The notes under the pieces: generated by a model | The model's database searches: none | The model's input: the letters and a program-made list of their open reading frames with translations, nothing else | Told to the model about the DNA's origin: nothing | Part shown: positions 9,689-18,284 of the stretch, in pieces | Layout of the letters: every line of letters starts with the position of its first letter | Position numbering within the stretch: the first letter of the stretch is position 1 | Source: Maribacter algarum (ex Lu et al. 2025) (nom. illeg.) | Lineage (GTDB): Bacteria > Bacteroidota > Bacteroidia > Flavobacteriales > Flavobacteriaceae | DNA length: 64,000 nt | NCBI GenBank assembly: GCA_947495915.1 | Contig: CANMAW010000003.1 | Coordinates: 62,001-126,000, forward strand | Reading direction: 5' to 3' | Program-made: the position numbers and the translations under genes

Positions 9689-12600
9689 TTATTCTTTAAC
9701 CACTTTGAAGGACTGATCTACTAATCCGTTTTGTATTACTGTGACAATATAAACGCCTTCTGGGTAGTTAGAAAGATCAATTTCTGGCTCATTTGCTGCA
9801 GTTTCAAAAGAGAATAGTTTAAACCCTGAGAAATTCAAGACAATCACTTCTTTCGGTTTTGCATTTAAACCCGTTATTTTAAACCTTCCTTGAGTAGGAT
9901 TTGGATATACATAGGCATGTACAGCCGCATCTGTTTCTTCCGGTTCTTCGGTAAATAAAAATGCTGGTGCCGTCGTACCATGTCCGTTTTCAAATAATGA
10001 TAATACCTGTTCTTCATTGAGCGCATTATTAAATAATCGAACATCATCCATAGCGCCTTGATAGAATTCCTCACCCCATCCTGACCATCCGATCCAAGCA
10101 ACTTTTTTATCTTTAATAGTTCCAGGTAGTGATTCATTATGAACATTTTTACCATCAATAAACCAATGCATTGTTTCACCATCATAGGTACACGTAATCA
10201 ATTGCCAAACATTGTTTTGAATGCTTCCAGCCCCTATTAATTTCTCTCCGTTCTCATTGGTTGTTACTTTAAAAGTCAGTTTATTTTTCCGAATAAACAT
10301 CATAAAACCACCGGCAGTAGAACTACCAACAATTCCTTGATAACCTCCACCTGCATTACTCGGTTTAATCCATGCTGATACCGTAAAACCATCTTGCATA
10401 TGGTTATCAATGTCTGGTAAGCTAATTCGTTCATTCACTCCGTTAAATTCAACGGCTCCTTCTATTTTACCACCAGTTTTATCCGTATCAAAAGTCAATC
10501 CATTTTTAAGGGTACCGATACGACCTTCATCACTTAAATCGTTAGCGTAGGTACCATTTTGTTCATCTAATGGCCAATGACCGATCAATCCATTTAATTC
10601 TTCCTCTTCAACCTCTTCTTCTTCAACTTCCTCTTCCTCAATTTCTTCTTCCTCTTCGTTAACATCTCCTGCTATTTCTAAAATCTCGATAGCATTGATG
10701 ACGGGGTGGCGTGTACCACCATCTGCATCTAGTGAAGAAAAATCTAAGTTTAATTGTCCATCAGTAACTGTTAAAGTATATGATTTGGTTAGCATTGCAT
10801 CTGGGCCAACCTCGGCAAAAATATCAAGATTATTTTCCATTAATTTATCTTCCATACGTACATCAAATACGCGATTACCAACTCCACCAGCACCGCCCCC
10901 AGTGGCACCAAACCAAAGTTCTGCAAAATGAAGTTTTACGGTGTATTCTCCATTCTCTAAAGGAATATCATAGCCCAAAACTTGAGAACGACTATATCGA
11001 AATGTTTTGAACGGATCTTGAAGACCTGTTTGTGGTCGATCTAAAGTTCTTCCGGTATCAAAATAGTTATCTGCGATAAAGGTTTCTCCTTCAAAAATGA
11101 TTTCGTCACCACCAGAATTGATACGTAAGCTATAAAGCTCAACTGGTTCTTCAACTGGCTCCTCAACGATCTCTTCACCAATATACGCTTCTGACCGAAT
11201 TCGATATGCCCAATTCTTTGTTCGGTCATTATTCGGTAGGGTAGGAGGTTGTAACTCTCCGTTACCACTAGTGCTTATTTTTCCTGCAGAAACCCATCCA
11301 CCTGTAGTTACATTCCACCACTCAAAAAGATAATTTGTGTTACTTTTCAAGTTTGTTAAATGCGGAATTGCTCTTGGGTTTGTTCTAGAGTCACCCGCAA
11401 AAAAACCTAAGGCAAATTCTTCATCATCTGAGATTGCTAAGGTATGTACGAAATTTTGACTATCACTTAAATGCGTATCAGCAGCAGGTATTAAACGACC
11501 ATATTCATGCCCTTCGTCTAACACAAAGGTTTTAAGGTGGCCCATAGACTGAGATTCAAATGAAGTTAGTGCATTCACTTGTGGGTCATTTCTAGGCACC
11601 ATTCTTTCAGTAACCGTACCCCAAATTTCTGCAGCACCGGCATACCAAGCATCACCCCAAGCATGACCTGCTAACGCTCCGCTTAAAACAGAACCATACA
11701 TTTGCATTTGCGCCATGGTGGTATCATCAAGTCCGTCAGTAATTTTATTGAAATCTCCACTTTCTACCCAGCCGGCATAAAAAGGTTCTAAATTTACCGC
11801 AGGTTGTTCAATATTATCGTACAACTGATTCAACCATTGATGCATTCTTTCGTCTCTTCCTTCATTACTTACATTTTGTACATCTAAGGCAGCGGGTATT
11901 CCTGGGTAGGTTTGTGATTCACTCGTATTCGGATTTCCCCAATTGGTAAACGTAGTACTGAACGACATAGCAGTTCTAGGCTGACCGTATGGCATTTGAT
12001 CACCAAGCTGTTCGCTTAATTTTTCATTGGCATGCGCTACTAAAGAACGCCAAGGTTTGTAAACTGCAGGGTCAGAATCAAGATGTACCCAACTAAAGAT
12101 CATATTATAACAACCATAGCGCGCCCATAAATAACGCATATAGTTGTAGAAGGCATCTTTTTCAGAAGCTTCGGTTCGAAATGGCCACTGTTCATGACGA
12201 CGTACGGCTTCAAATAAAGTTACAAATCCTTCATCTGATAAAAACTGCATCCGTTGGTCTACTGATTGCCAGTATTCGGGGTTGATTTTTCTATAATCTA
12301 CTTCTTCACTCCAGTCGGTTACTGCATCTGATGGCGCTTTCATTTCAAAAGGAGTCGCTCCATTCGGACCTATTTTTTTACCCCATGTTTTATCTGACCA
12401 CAATCCGCGTGTTTGATTCGGAAACTGCTTGTTTTTATTATAATCGCCTATATAGGTATCATCAGGAAAACTAGCAATAACATTCATACCATTAAAGCCT
12501 TGTTCCTTTCTAGCCAAAATGTAATCTTTAAAAGAGATACCAGTAATATCATTGGCTTGATCGTACCCAAAAACCTCCGTAAGAATAGACCACGAAGTAT

Positions 12601-13105
12601 CAGCAGTAAAAAAGAAAGGAGTACCATCAGCGTACTCTAAAGTTCTGTTGTTTGCGGCAGTTCTAATAAAACCGTGATTATTAGGGTTAGCAATTGCATT
12701 TGCTGCAGTTGCCGTAAAAGAACCACTTTGATCTATAAATGCCGGGTCGGCATTGTTTACAGTTTCATTGATAATTTTCCATGACCAAGTACCAGGTGAG
12801 GTAGCTACCAAACGCGCCCGAAAGGTATTACCACCATCCCAAAAAATAGGAATTTTATAAACCTCTTCAGCAGCATTAGCCTTTTGCAACTCAATCCATA
12901 CATCAACATCTAAATAGGCGTTTTGATAGTCTTGTTGGCTATTAAAAGTGACTTCAACTACCTCCATTACCGAATAGTTTGCCTCTTGGGCAAAAAGTGT
13001 AGTTGCTGAAAAACTGAATAGTAGAACAATTAGACCTAGTCTATACGAAATTGTTCTTTTTTTGTATAGCTGTAATTTTTGGGGTAATCCGATAAATAGG
13101 TTCAT
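9689..13105 (-). CDS. Secreted multidomain glycoside hydrolase (DUF5060, DUF4038/GH140-like, malectin, LamG, T9SS signal)
   Basis: The ATG at 13105 is preferred over 13201 because it gives a normal signal peptide ending FAQ; the protein is then 1138 residues. In order it has an N-terminal DUF5060 beta-sandwich, a DUF4038-type (beta/alpha)8 catalytic domain from about residue 130 to 530 (ADGTPFFFTADTSW; IFSWVHLDSDP), and a collagen-binding-like C-terminal beta domain. A malectin-like domain (about 660-810) follows, then a glutamate-rich linker of about 22 residues, a LamG domain (about 830-1040) and a T9SS type A sorting domain (YPNPTQGRFKI to the end). DUF4038 enzymes include apiosidases; the true substrate is unknown. 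The extracellular carbohydrate-binding modules and T9SS signal imply action on polysaccharide at the cell surface. It stands alone, with no SusC/SusD pair nearby. Confidence 0.87.
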   Translation of the reverse strand: MNLFIGLPQKLQLYKKRTISYRLGLIVLLFSFSATTLFAQEANYSVMEVVEVTFNSQQDYQNAYLDVDVWIELQKANAAEEVYKIPIFWDGGNTFRARLVATSPGTWSWKIINETVNNADPAFIDQSGSFTATAANAIANPNNHGFIRTAANNRTLEYADGTPFFFTADTSWSILTEVFGYDQANDITGISFKDYILARKEQGFNGMNVIASFPDDTYIGDYNKNKQFPNQTRGLWSDKTWGKKIGPNGATPFEMKAPSDAVTDWSEEVDYRKINPEYWQSVDQRMQFLSDEGFVTLFEAVRRHEQWPFRTEASEKDAFYNYMRYLWARYGCYNMIFSWVHLDSDPAVYKPWRSLVAHANEKLSEQLGDQMPYGQPRTAMSFSTTFTNWGNPNTSESQTYPGIPAALDVQNVSNEGRDERMHQWLNQLYDNIEQPAVNLEPFYAGWVESGDFNKITDGLDDTTMAQMQMYGSVLSGALAGHAWGDAWYAGAAEIWGTVTERMVPRNDPQVNALTSFESQSMGHLKTFVLDEGHEYGRLIPAADTHLSDSQNFVHTLAISDDEEFALGFFAGDSRTNPRAIPHLTNLKSNTNYLFEWWNVTTGGWVSAGKISTSGNGELQPPTLPNNDRTKNWAYRIRSEAYIGEEIVEEPVEEPVELYSLRINSGGDEIIFEGETFIADNYFDTGRTLDRPQTGLQDPFKTFRYSRSQVLGYDIPLENGEYTVKLHFAELWFGATGGGAGGVGNRVFDVRMEDKLMENNLDIFAEVGPDAMLTKSYTLTVTDGQLNLDFSSLDADGGTRHPVINAIEILEIAGDVNEEEEEIEEEEVEEEEVEEEELNGLIGHWPLDEQNGTYANDLSDEGRIGTLKNGLTFDTDKTGGKIEGAVEFNGVNERISLPDIDNHMQDGFTVSAWIKPSNAGGGYQGIVGSSTAGGFMMFIRKNKLTFKVTTNENGEKLIGAGSIQNNVWQLITCTYDGETMHWFIDGKNVHNESLPGTIKDKKVAWIGWSGWGEEFYQGAMDDVRLFNNALNEEQVLSLFENGHGTTAPAFLFTEEPEETDAAVHAYVYPNPTQGRFKITGLNAKPKEVIVLNFSGFKLFSFETAANEPEIDLSNYPEGVYIVTVIQNGLVDQSFKVVKE

Positions 13106-13578
13106 ATATTTTAGGGGGAATTTGAAGATTTGGTGAGTAATACCTACGGTAAAAGCGTGGCGCAGGACGCGGTAAAAACGCGAATTGTTGTCAACGGTCA
13201 CATTTTGTATGTGAACAATGCAAAAAGTGTGGTGTGTCGTTAAAATGTTTAAAAAAGGGGATGAGGGACATGGGGAAATTGCTCTAAAAAGTTAAAATAC
13301 AACAAGGAGTTTTTGCTACAAAAATTACAGCATAAACCCAGTGACATGAGTTATTAACGTGAAGGAAATTCAAAAAGCAACCTAAAAAATACCAAAGACG
13401 AATGAAGATCATCGATAGTATTAAAAGATGGTTTTTGTGAACTAATTGATTTTAACGGAAACCTAAGTATAGTCTTTGTTGAATTTCAATTTAAATAGGA
13501 TTTAACCGAAAGGTGACGTTAGTCACTTATGTAACTAAAAAAGAATACAGTTAATGCACGGTAACTTATAAAACAATA
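13106..13578. other. Intergenic region (473 bp), no gene seen
   Basis: It contains the glycosidase leader and an unexplained AT-rich stretch. The only evident structure is a short GTGAC-GTTA-GTCAC palindrome around 13513. No open frame with family similarity was found. Confidence 0.5.
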
Positions 13579-13962
13579 CTATTCGCTGAAACATTCTTCA
13601 CATTTACCTTGAATTAATAATTGAGAAACTTCAACCTTTCGATTTGGTATTGGTGGCAACGAAACACTAAAACTTAGGCAGTCAACCCTACCACAACTTA
13701 GACACTGAAAATGTGGGTGCACATCTTTATGCTCAGCAGAAGTACAACCGTTACATTTTGCATACCATTTATGTCCTTCCTTGCCAAGAAAAGAATGCAA
13801 AATACCATCATCTTCTAACTTATCTAAAACGCGGTAAATAGTTGTCTTATTAAATGTGGAGCCAAGCTGGTCAATTAACTTCTTTGCAGAAATGGCAACA
13901 GTGGTGGAATTAAATTCCTGAAGTAAAACTTCAACAGCCTTTGTTTTTCTTATAACTCCCAT
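13579..13962 (-). CDS. Fur-family transcriptional regulator, Zur-like
   Basis: A 127-residue regulator starting at the ATG at 13962; a 6-residue extension from 13980 would run into the operator. A winged-helix domain with recognition helix NKTTIYRVLDKL (38-49) is followed by a dimerisation domain holding H78, H82 and H84 and two CxxC pairs (87/90 and 121/124) that bind structural zinc. The divergent neighbours (MerC-like protein and a GTP cyclohydrolase I) are typical zinc-starvation genes, so Zur is the best guess; peroxide or iron sensing is less likely. Two palindromic boxes in the divergent promoter imply autoregulation. Confidence 0.82.
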   Translation of the reverse strand: MGVIRKTKAVEVLLQEFNSTTVAISAKKLIDQLGSTFNKTTIYRVLDKLEDDGILHSFLGKEGHKWYAKCNGCTSAEHKDVHPHFQCLSCGRVDCLSFSVSLPPIPNRKVEVSQLLIQGKCEECFSE

Positions 13963-13966
13963 ATAA

Positions 13967-13974
13967 CAAATATA
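13967..13974 (-). promoter_or_regulatory. -7 promoter element of the Fur-family gene
   Basis: Read on the minus strand this is TATATTTG, an exact TAnnTTTG match a few bases from the ATG at 13962. The first operator palindrome lies just upstream of it, well placed for repression. Confidence 0.6.
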
Positions 13975-13976
13975 AC

Positions 13977-13989
13977 GCAACTCTGTTGC
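13977..13989. promoter_or_regulatory. Zur/Fur-like operator, copy 1
   Basis: GCAAC-TCT-GTTGC is a perfect palindrome with a 3-base centre, extended by TAA and TTA at the flanks. It is repeated 38 bases away as copy 2 with the same right flank ATTAACAAA. Confidence 0.65.
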
Positions 13990-14007
13990 ATTAACAAATA
14001 ATAGTTT

Positions 14008-14015
14008 TACATTTG
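14008..14015 (+). promoter_or_regulatory. -7 promoter element of the MerC-like gene
   Basis: TACATTTG is an exact TAnnTTTG match 28 bases before the ATG at 14043. It abuts operator copy 2, so a bound repressor would cover the transcription start. Confidence 0.55.
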
Positions 14016-14027
14016 CAACTCAGTTGT
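14015..14027. promoter_or_regulatory. Zur/Fur-like operator, copy 2
   Basis: GCAAC-TCA-GTTGT differs from copy 1 at two positions and has the same downstream bases. Together the two copies cover both divergent promoters. Confidence 0.6.
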
Positions 14028-14042
14028 ATTAACAAAATTTAC

Positions 14043-14447
14043 ATGATTGTATTAAAACAGAAATCAGACCTTTTGGGCACTATGGCGAGTTCATTGTGTC
14101 TTGCGCATTGTATTGCCACACCATTTTTATTTATAGCACAAGCTAGTTCAGCAACATTTACTAGTGGTCCGCCAACATGGTGGAAATTGATCGACTATAT
14201 CTTCTTATTGATTTCTTTTGGGGCGGTGTATTGGTCTACGAAAAATACCACCATATCATGGATAAAACCTTTGCTTTGGGGTAGTTGGTTCTTTTTAACT
14301 GCTATAATCTTTAACGAGAAACTAGAATTACTTCCCTTACCAGAAGCTATCATTTATATTCCAGCTATTGCTTTAGCGATGCTTCACTTATACAATAGAA
14401 AACACTGTAAATGTGCTACTGATAATTGCTGTGTAAATGAAGAATAA
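14043..14447 (+). CDS. MerC-domain membrane protein
   Basis: A 134-residue integral membrane protein with about four helices. A Cys-x2-His-Cys metal site lies in the first helix (C19, H22, C23 in SLCLAHC), as in MerC mercury-uptake proteins, and a Cys-rich tail (HCKCATDNCC) ends it. The ATG at 14043 is chosen because an upstream TTG at 14013 overlaps the operator. In Bacteroidota such MerC-like proteins often sit beside Zur-type regulators and folE, so a role in zinc rather than mercury is more likely. Its stop overlaps the folE start by 11 bases. Confidence 0.78.
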   Translation: MIVLKQKSDLLGTMASSLCLAHCIATPFLFIAQASSATFTSGPPTWWKLIDYIFLLISFGAVYWSTKNTTISWIKPLLWGSWFFLTAIIFNEKLELLPLPEAIIYIPAIALAMLHLYNRKHCKCATDNCCVNEE

Positions 14448-15051
14448 AGAACAAATTGAAATAGCAGGCGATAATCACTTTTCAAAAAGTATTAAAACGC
14501 CTTTAAGACCAGATGCATTCGATAAATCTGATGATGAAAAAATAACCAATATTCAACATCATTTTAAGAAGATCATGGAAGAAATGGGCCTAGATTTAAC
14601 CGATGATAGTTTATCTGGTACGCCCTACCGTGTTGCAAAAATGTATGTGAAAGCACTGTTTTATGGCTTAAACCCAGTAAATAAACCAAAGCTTTCAACA
14701 TTTGAAAATAAATATGGGTATAAAAAAATGTTGGTAGAGCAGCATATCAATATTGACTCTGTTTGTGAACATCGTTTTTTACCCATCGTTGGTCATGCTC
14801 ACGTAGCCTAAATTCAAAAGAATAAAGTTATAGGCTTGTCTAAAATTAACCGGTTGGTTGATTATTATAAACGCCGCCCGCAAGTTCAAGAACGCTTGGT
14901 ACTTCAAATACTTAATGATTTACAAGAAACTTTAGACACCAAAGATGTAATTGTATCTATCACAGCAAAACACCTTTGCGTATCATCTAGAGGAATAAAA
15001 GACCAAAGCAGTTTTACGACCACCTTAGACCAAACCCGACTTCAAAACTGA
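14437..15051 (+). pseudogene. folE: GTP cyclohydrolase I, broken by an in-frame stop codon
   Basis: The family makes 7,8-dihydroneopterin triphosphate from GTP for folate or queuosine precursors. The first 124 codons are good FolE, including a zinc-ligand cysteine (SVCEHRFLPIVGHAHVA). A TAA at 14809-14811 follows exactly where the family has tyrosine (GHAH-[IV]-A-Y). The same frame then continues with [25 protein letters not shown] and [15 protein letters not shown]. The normal C-terminus is also lost: after SSFTTTLD the frame ends at 15051, and coding-like sequence continues in another frame to about 15148. The N-terminal piece alone lacks part of the active site. It is probably a redundant copy induced by zinc starvation that has decayed. 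Confidence 0.85.
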
Positions 15052-15292
15052 TGAAGTAGTACTGACAACAGGCACGTTAAAACTTAATAAAGATGACGTA
15101 GAGCATTTCAATTATATTTTAACCAATTGTTCTGGTTTTAAATTGTAGTAAACATGATGCCGTGAGTTGTATATTTAAGGTTCTTAAACTAACCCGTGTA
15201 GGCAGTTGCCATATTTCTATTAAGAATCACTATTTTAGTTTTCTGGTTAACTTTTTAACCTTCAATTAGCTTTCATCTTATATTTCATAGTA

Positions 15293-16066
15293 ATGACTCG
15301 AACCTCCTTTTGTATTGTATTAATTACGCTTTTAATAGTAAGCTCTTGCGGTAGTGATCAAAAAAAGAACTTTCAAATTACACGTTCTAAAGAATTAGCA
15401 ATTAAGAACAAGGTTCATAATGTGTTATTAGACTATGAAAAAGAACAAGGTTGGCAGTTACTTTTTGATGGAAAAACCCTCAATGGTTGGCATTTGTATA
15501 ACAATGCAGATTCTACGAAGTATTCTGCATGGGAAGTGCACAACGGAACGATATTTTGCAACGCTACCGATGAAAGTAAAGTTTTCGGAGATTTGGTTAC
15601 TGATCATGCGTTTGAAAATTACGAATTGGTTTTCGAGTGGCAAATGGCATTGAGAGGTAATGGAGGTGTTTTTATAAATGTACAAGAAACTCCTGCATAT
15701 AAGGCTACCTATAATACCGGCCCTGAATATCAGCTTTTAGAACCCGAACATATGGATACGAAAACTCCATTAAAACGACCCGGAACGTTATGGGGGTTAT
15801 CTCCGCAATTAAATAGGGTAGAAGCTAAGCCAGTGGGAACCTGGAATACCAGTCGTATTCTGCAAAAAAATGGAAAACTTCAATTTTATCTCAATGGAAC
15901 CTTAACGGTTGAAGAAGATTTGAATTCAAAGGAATGGCAAACCAAACTTAAAAATTCAAATTTTAAAGATGCCCTTGACTTCGGAAAAAATACCCAAGGA
16001 AAAATTGCTTTTCAAAATTGGTATTTTGAATCTTGGTTTAGGAATATCAAAATACGAGCATTATAA
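15293..16066 (+). CDS. Lipoprotein with DUF1080 / 3-keto-disaccharide hydrolase domain
   Basis: A 257-residue lipoprotein with lipobox SSCG (Cys19). Residues about 45-257 are a LamG-like DUF1080 beta-sandwich: it opens with GWQLLFDGKTLNGWHLYN and contains FEWQMALRGNGGVFINVQE and the closing FQNWYFESWFRNIKIRAL. Members of this family hydrolyse 3-keto-glycosides or bind glycans in the periplasm or on the cell surface. No sugar oxidoreductase partner lies next to it, so the substrate is open. Confidence 0.85.
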   Translation: MTRTSFCIVLITLLIVSSCGSDQKKNFQITRSKELAIKNKVHNVLLDYEKEQGWQLLFDGKTLNGWHLYNNADSTKYSAWEVHNGTIFCNATDESKVFGDLVTDHAFENYELVFEWQMALRGNGGVFINVQETPAYKATYNTGPEYQLLEPEHMDTKTPLKRPGTLWGLSPQLNRVEAKPVGTWNTSRILQKNGKLQFYLNGTLTVEEDLNSKEWQTKLKNSNFKDALDFGKNTQGKIAFQNWYFESWFRNIKIRAL

Positions 16067-16165
16067 TCATTTTTTTATGGTATAAATCTTTAGAAAAGTA
16101 AATCGCTTAATGCCGACAATAATTAATTAAAAGACCACGACCTTGACATAAGAAAACTAAGAAAA

Positions 16166-17302
16166 TTGATTAATTCAGATCTAATTAAACTACGTAGAGA
16201 GCTTCATGCAAACCCAGAATTATCTTGTTTTGAATTTGAAACAGCAAAAATAATTAAAGGGTTTATAGCGAATCATCATCCAACAGAAATTATTGAGAAC
16301 ATTGGTGGAACAGGGTTCGCGATTATATACAGGTATCCCAAAAAAGGGAAATCTATTACTATTCGATGTGAATTAGATGCCTTGCCAATTCAAGAAGAAA
16401 ATACATTCAACCATCATTCAAAGAAAGCAGGTGTTTCTCACAAGTGTGGTCATGATGGGCATATGGCCATCGTTTCAGGTTTAGTCTATTGGCTAAAAGA
16501 GCAGCCTTTTAAATGTGGTGAAGTTGTATTATTATTTCAACCTGCGGAGGAAAATGGGAGAGGAGCCAAAATGGTAGTAAAAGATGAAAGGTTTAGAAAA
16601 CTCAAAACCGATTATCTGTTTGCCCTTCATAATATACCTAAAGTTCCACTTCATGAAATCATTGTTATTGAAAAAGGTTTTTCAGCAGAAGTTCAGAGTT
16701 TTATTGTTAGGGTAAAAGGGAAAAAATCACATGCATCTGAACCCGAAAATGGGATCAATCCCGCCTTTACTATTTCTAAAATTATTTCGTCATTTTCTGA
16801 ATTAGAAGTAATAGAACCAGAAGATGAAAATTTCACTTTGATAACACCGGTACATATCAATATGGGGCAAATTGCCTATGGTATTTCGCCAGAAAATGGA
16901 GAAATACATTATACTTTAAGAACATGGAGTAGTGAAAAATGCCTGATATTAAAGACTAAAATAAGCAGTACTATTCAGAAAATATGTCAAACCAATGGCT
17001 TGAATTTTGAAATAGAATGGTTGGAGTATTTTCCTGCATCGGCTAACCATATCGAATGTAATAGTCATATTATAAAGGCTGCAACTAAAAACCACCTTAA
17101 AATTTACGAAAGATCTTATCCATTTAAATTTGGAGAAGATTTTGGATGGTTTGCAAAAGAGTACAAAACCGCAATGTTTGGCTTAGGTGCTGGAATTAAC
17201 ACCCCAGCTTTACACAACGCTGATTACGATTTTCCTGATGAAATAATAGAAACAGGAATTACGATGTTTAAATCGGTTATTTCAAATATCCTTCAAGGCT
17301 AA
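16166..17302 (+). CDS. M20D-family amidohydrolase (N-acyl amino acid hydrolase)
   Basis: A 378-residue cytosolic zinc or manganese peptidase-like enzyme. It starts with LRRELHANPELS, has the metal-ligand stretch HKCGHDGHMAI (about 92-102), the catalytic QPAEENGRGAK and a final histidine in PALHNADYDFPDE. Members remove acyl groups from amino acids or related amides. No ATG is available: the frame is open from 16127, and TTG at 16166 is the best start by alignment to the family. It is not clearly in an operon. Confidence 0.85.
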   Translation: MINSDLIKLRRELHANPELSCFEFETAKIIKGFIANHHPTEIIENIGGTGFAIIYRYPKKGKSITIRCELDALPIQEENTFNHHSKKAGVSHKCGHDGHMAIVSGLVYWLKEQPFKCGEVVLLFQPAEENGRGAKMVVKDERFRKLKTDYLFALHNIPKVPLHEIIVIEKGFSAEVQSFIVRVKGKKSHASEPENGINPAFTISKIISSFSELEVIEPEDENFTLITPVHINMGQIAYGISPENGEIHYTLRTWSSEKCLILKTKISSTIQKICQTNGLNFEIEWLEYFPASANHIECNSHIIKAATKNHLKIYERSYPFKFGEDFGWFAKEYKTAMFGLGAGINTPALHNADYDFPDEIIETGITMFKSVISNILQG

Positions 17303-17354
17303 ACTTACTTTTACATCAAAATCAAATAACCTATAAATGGCTGATTTCTTATGA

Positions 17355-18254
17355 TCAAGGATTCATATAATCAGCTATTTTCTTTGTGCTAATTACAGGG
17401 TTAGCACCTGAACTACCAGCGACAAGAGCCCCAACAGCGCAAGCGAAATCAATAGCCTCTTGAGAATCGCAGTTATTGAATAATTTAAAAATTACAGAGG
17501 CAAGAAAAGAATCGCCAGAACCAACAGTGTCTACTACGTTGATACGATAGCCGCTATTATAGAAGAATGTGCCTTTATTGTACAAAACCGCACCGTAGGC
17601 CCCTTTAGTTACGCAAATGATATCGGTATTAGTTTTTTCAGAAATGAATGCAATGGTTTGCTCCATAGCATTGTAATGCGACCCTAAAAAATCAGCAATT
17701 TCATAGAGTTCATCATCATTAAACTTTATAAAATTTGCCTCATTCATCAATTCTAGAATACGGTCATAAGTATAGTGGGGCGCCCTTAGATTTACATCAA
17801 ATACTTTATAAGGTGCTATGCTCAATAATGCCTTCAAAGTAGACCATGATTCTTCATCTCTACAAACCAAACTTCCGAAAATGAAAATATCTGAGTTTTT
17901 AACCAATCCTTCATGAATATCAAAGATTTTTATTTTATCCCATGCAACGGGGTAGGCAATGTCGTAACTGGCTATTCCTTTGTCATTAACCTCAACATTA
18001 ACTTCTCCGGTAGGGTATTCTTTTTGAGTCGTTACTCCGTCTACACAAATTCCTTTGTCTTTAAGAAAATTTAAAATGTTTGCTCCATGCTTATCTTCAC
18101 CGACACTACTAATCATTGAAACTTGGATACCGTATGATTGCATTCTTGAAGAAACGTTTAACGGTGCTCCTCCAATTTTAGAATGTGTAGGAAAGTTATC
18201 GATGAGTACTTCTCCGAAACAAACAGCAGCTATATTATGTTTGACATCACTCAT
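17355..18254 (-). CDS. Fructokinase (PfkB family carbohydrate kinase)
   Basis: A 299-residue ribokinase-fold kinase. The sugar-binding GGAPLNVS is at 28-35, and VDTVGSGDSF near residue 245 supplies the catalytic aspartate and anion hole. PfkB kinases with GGAPxNVA-type motifs are usually fructokinases. The gene lies 30 bases after a GH32 fructosidase and an MFS sugar porter on the same strand, which supports phosphorylation of imported or released fructose. Confidence 0.88.
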   Translation of the reverse strand: MSDVKHNIAAVCFGEVLIDNFPTHSKIGGAPLNVSSRMQSYGIQVSMISSVGEDKHGANILNFLKDKGICVDGVTTQKEYPTGEVNVEVNDKGIASYDIAYPVAWDKIKIFDIHEGLVKNSDIFIFGSLVCRDEESWSTLKALLSIAPYKVFDVNLRAPHYTYDRILELMNEANFIKFNDDELYEIADFLGSHYNAMEQTIAFISEKTNTDIICVTKGAYGAVLYNKGTFFYNSGYRINVVDTVGSGDSFLASVIFKLFNNCDSQEAIDFACAVGALVAGSSGANPVISTKKIADYMNP

Positions 18255-18284
18255 TATAATTACAATAATATTATGTATTTCATA

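Noticed and set aside
10780-11010. Short plus-strand frame inside the glycosidase
   Set aside because: It lies in reverse to the malectin-like domain and has no start signal or similarity.
13106-13201. N-terminal extension of the glycosidase to 13201
   Set aside because: The extra residues precede a perfectly good signal peptide and are not conserved-looking.
14013-14042. TTG start for the MerC-like protein at 14013
   Set aside because: It lies inside the operator and -7 element, and the ATG at 14043 gives the normal family start.
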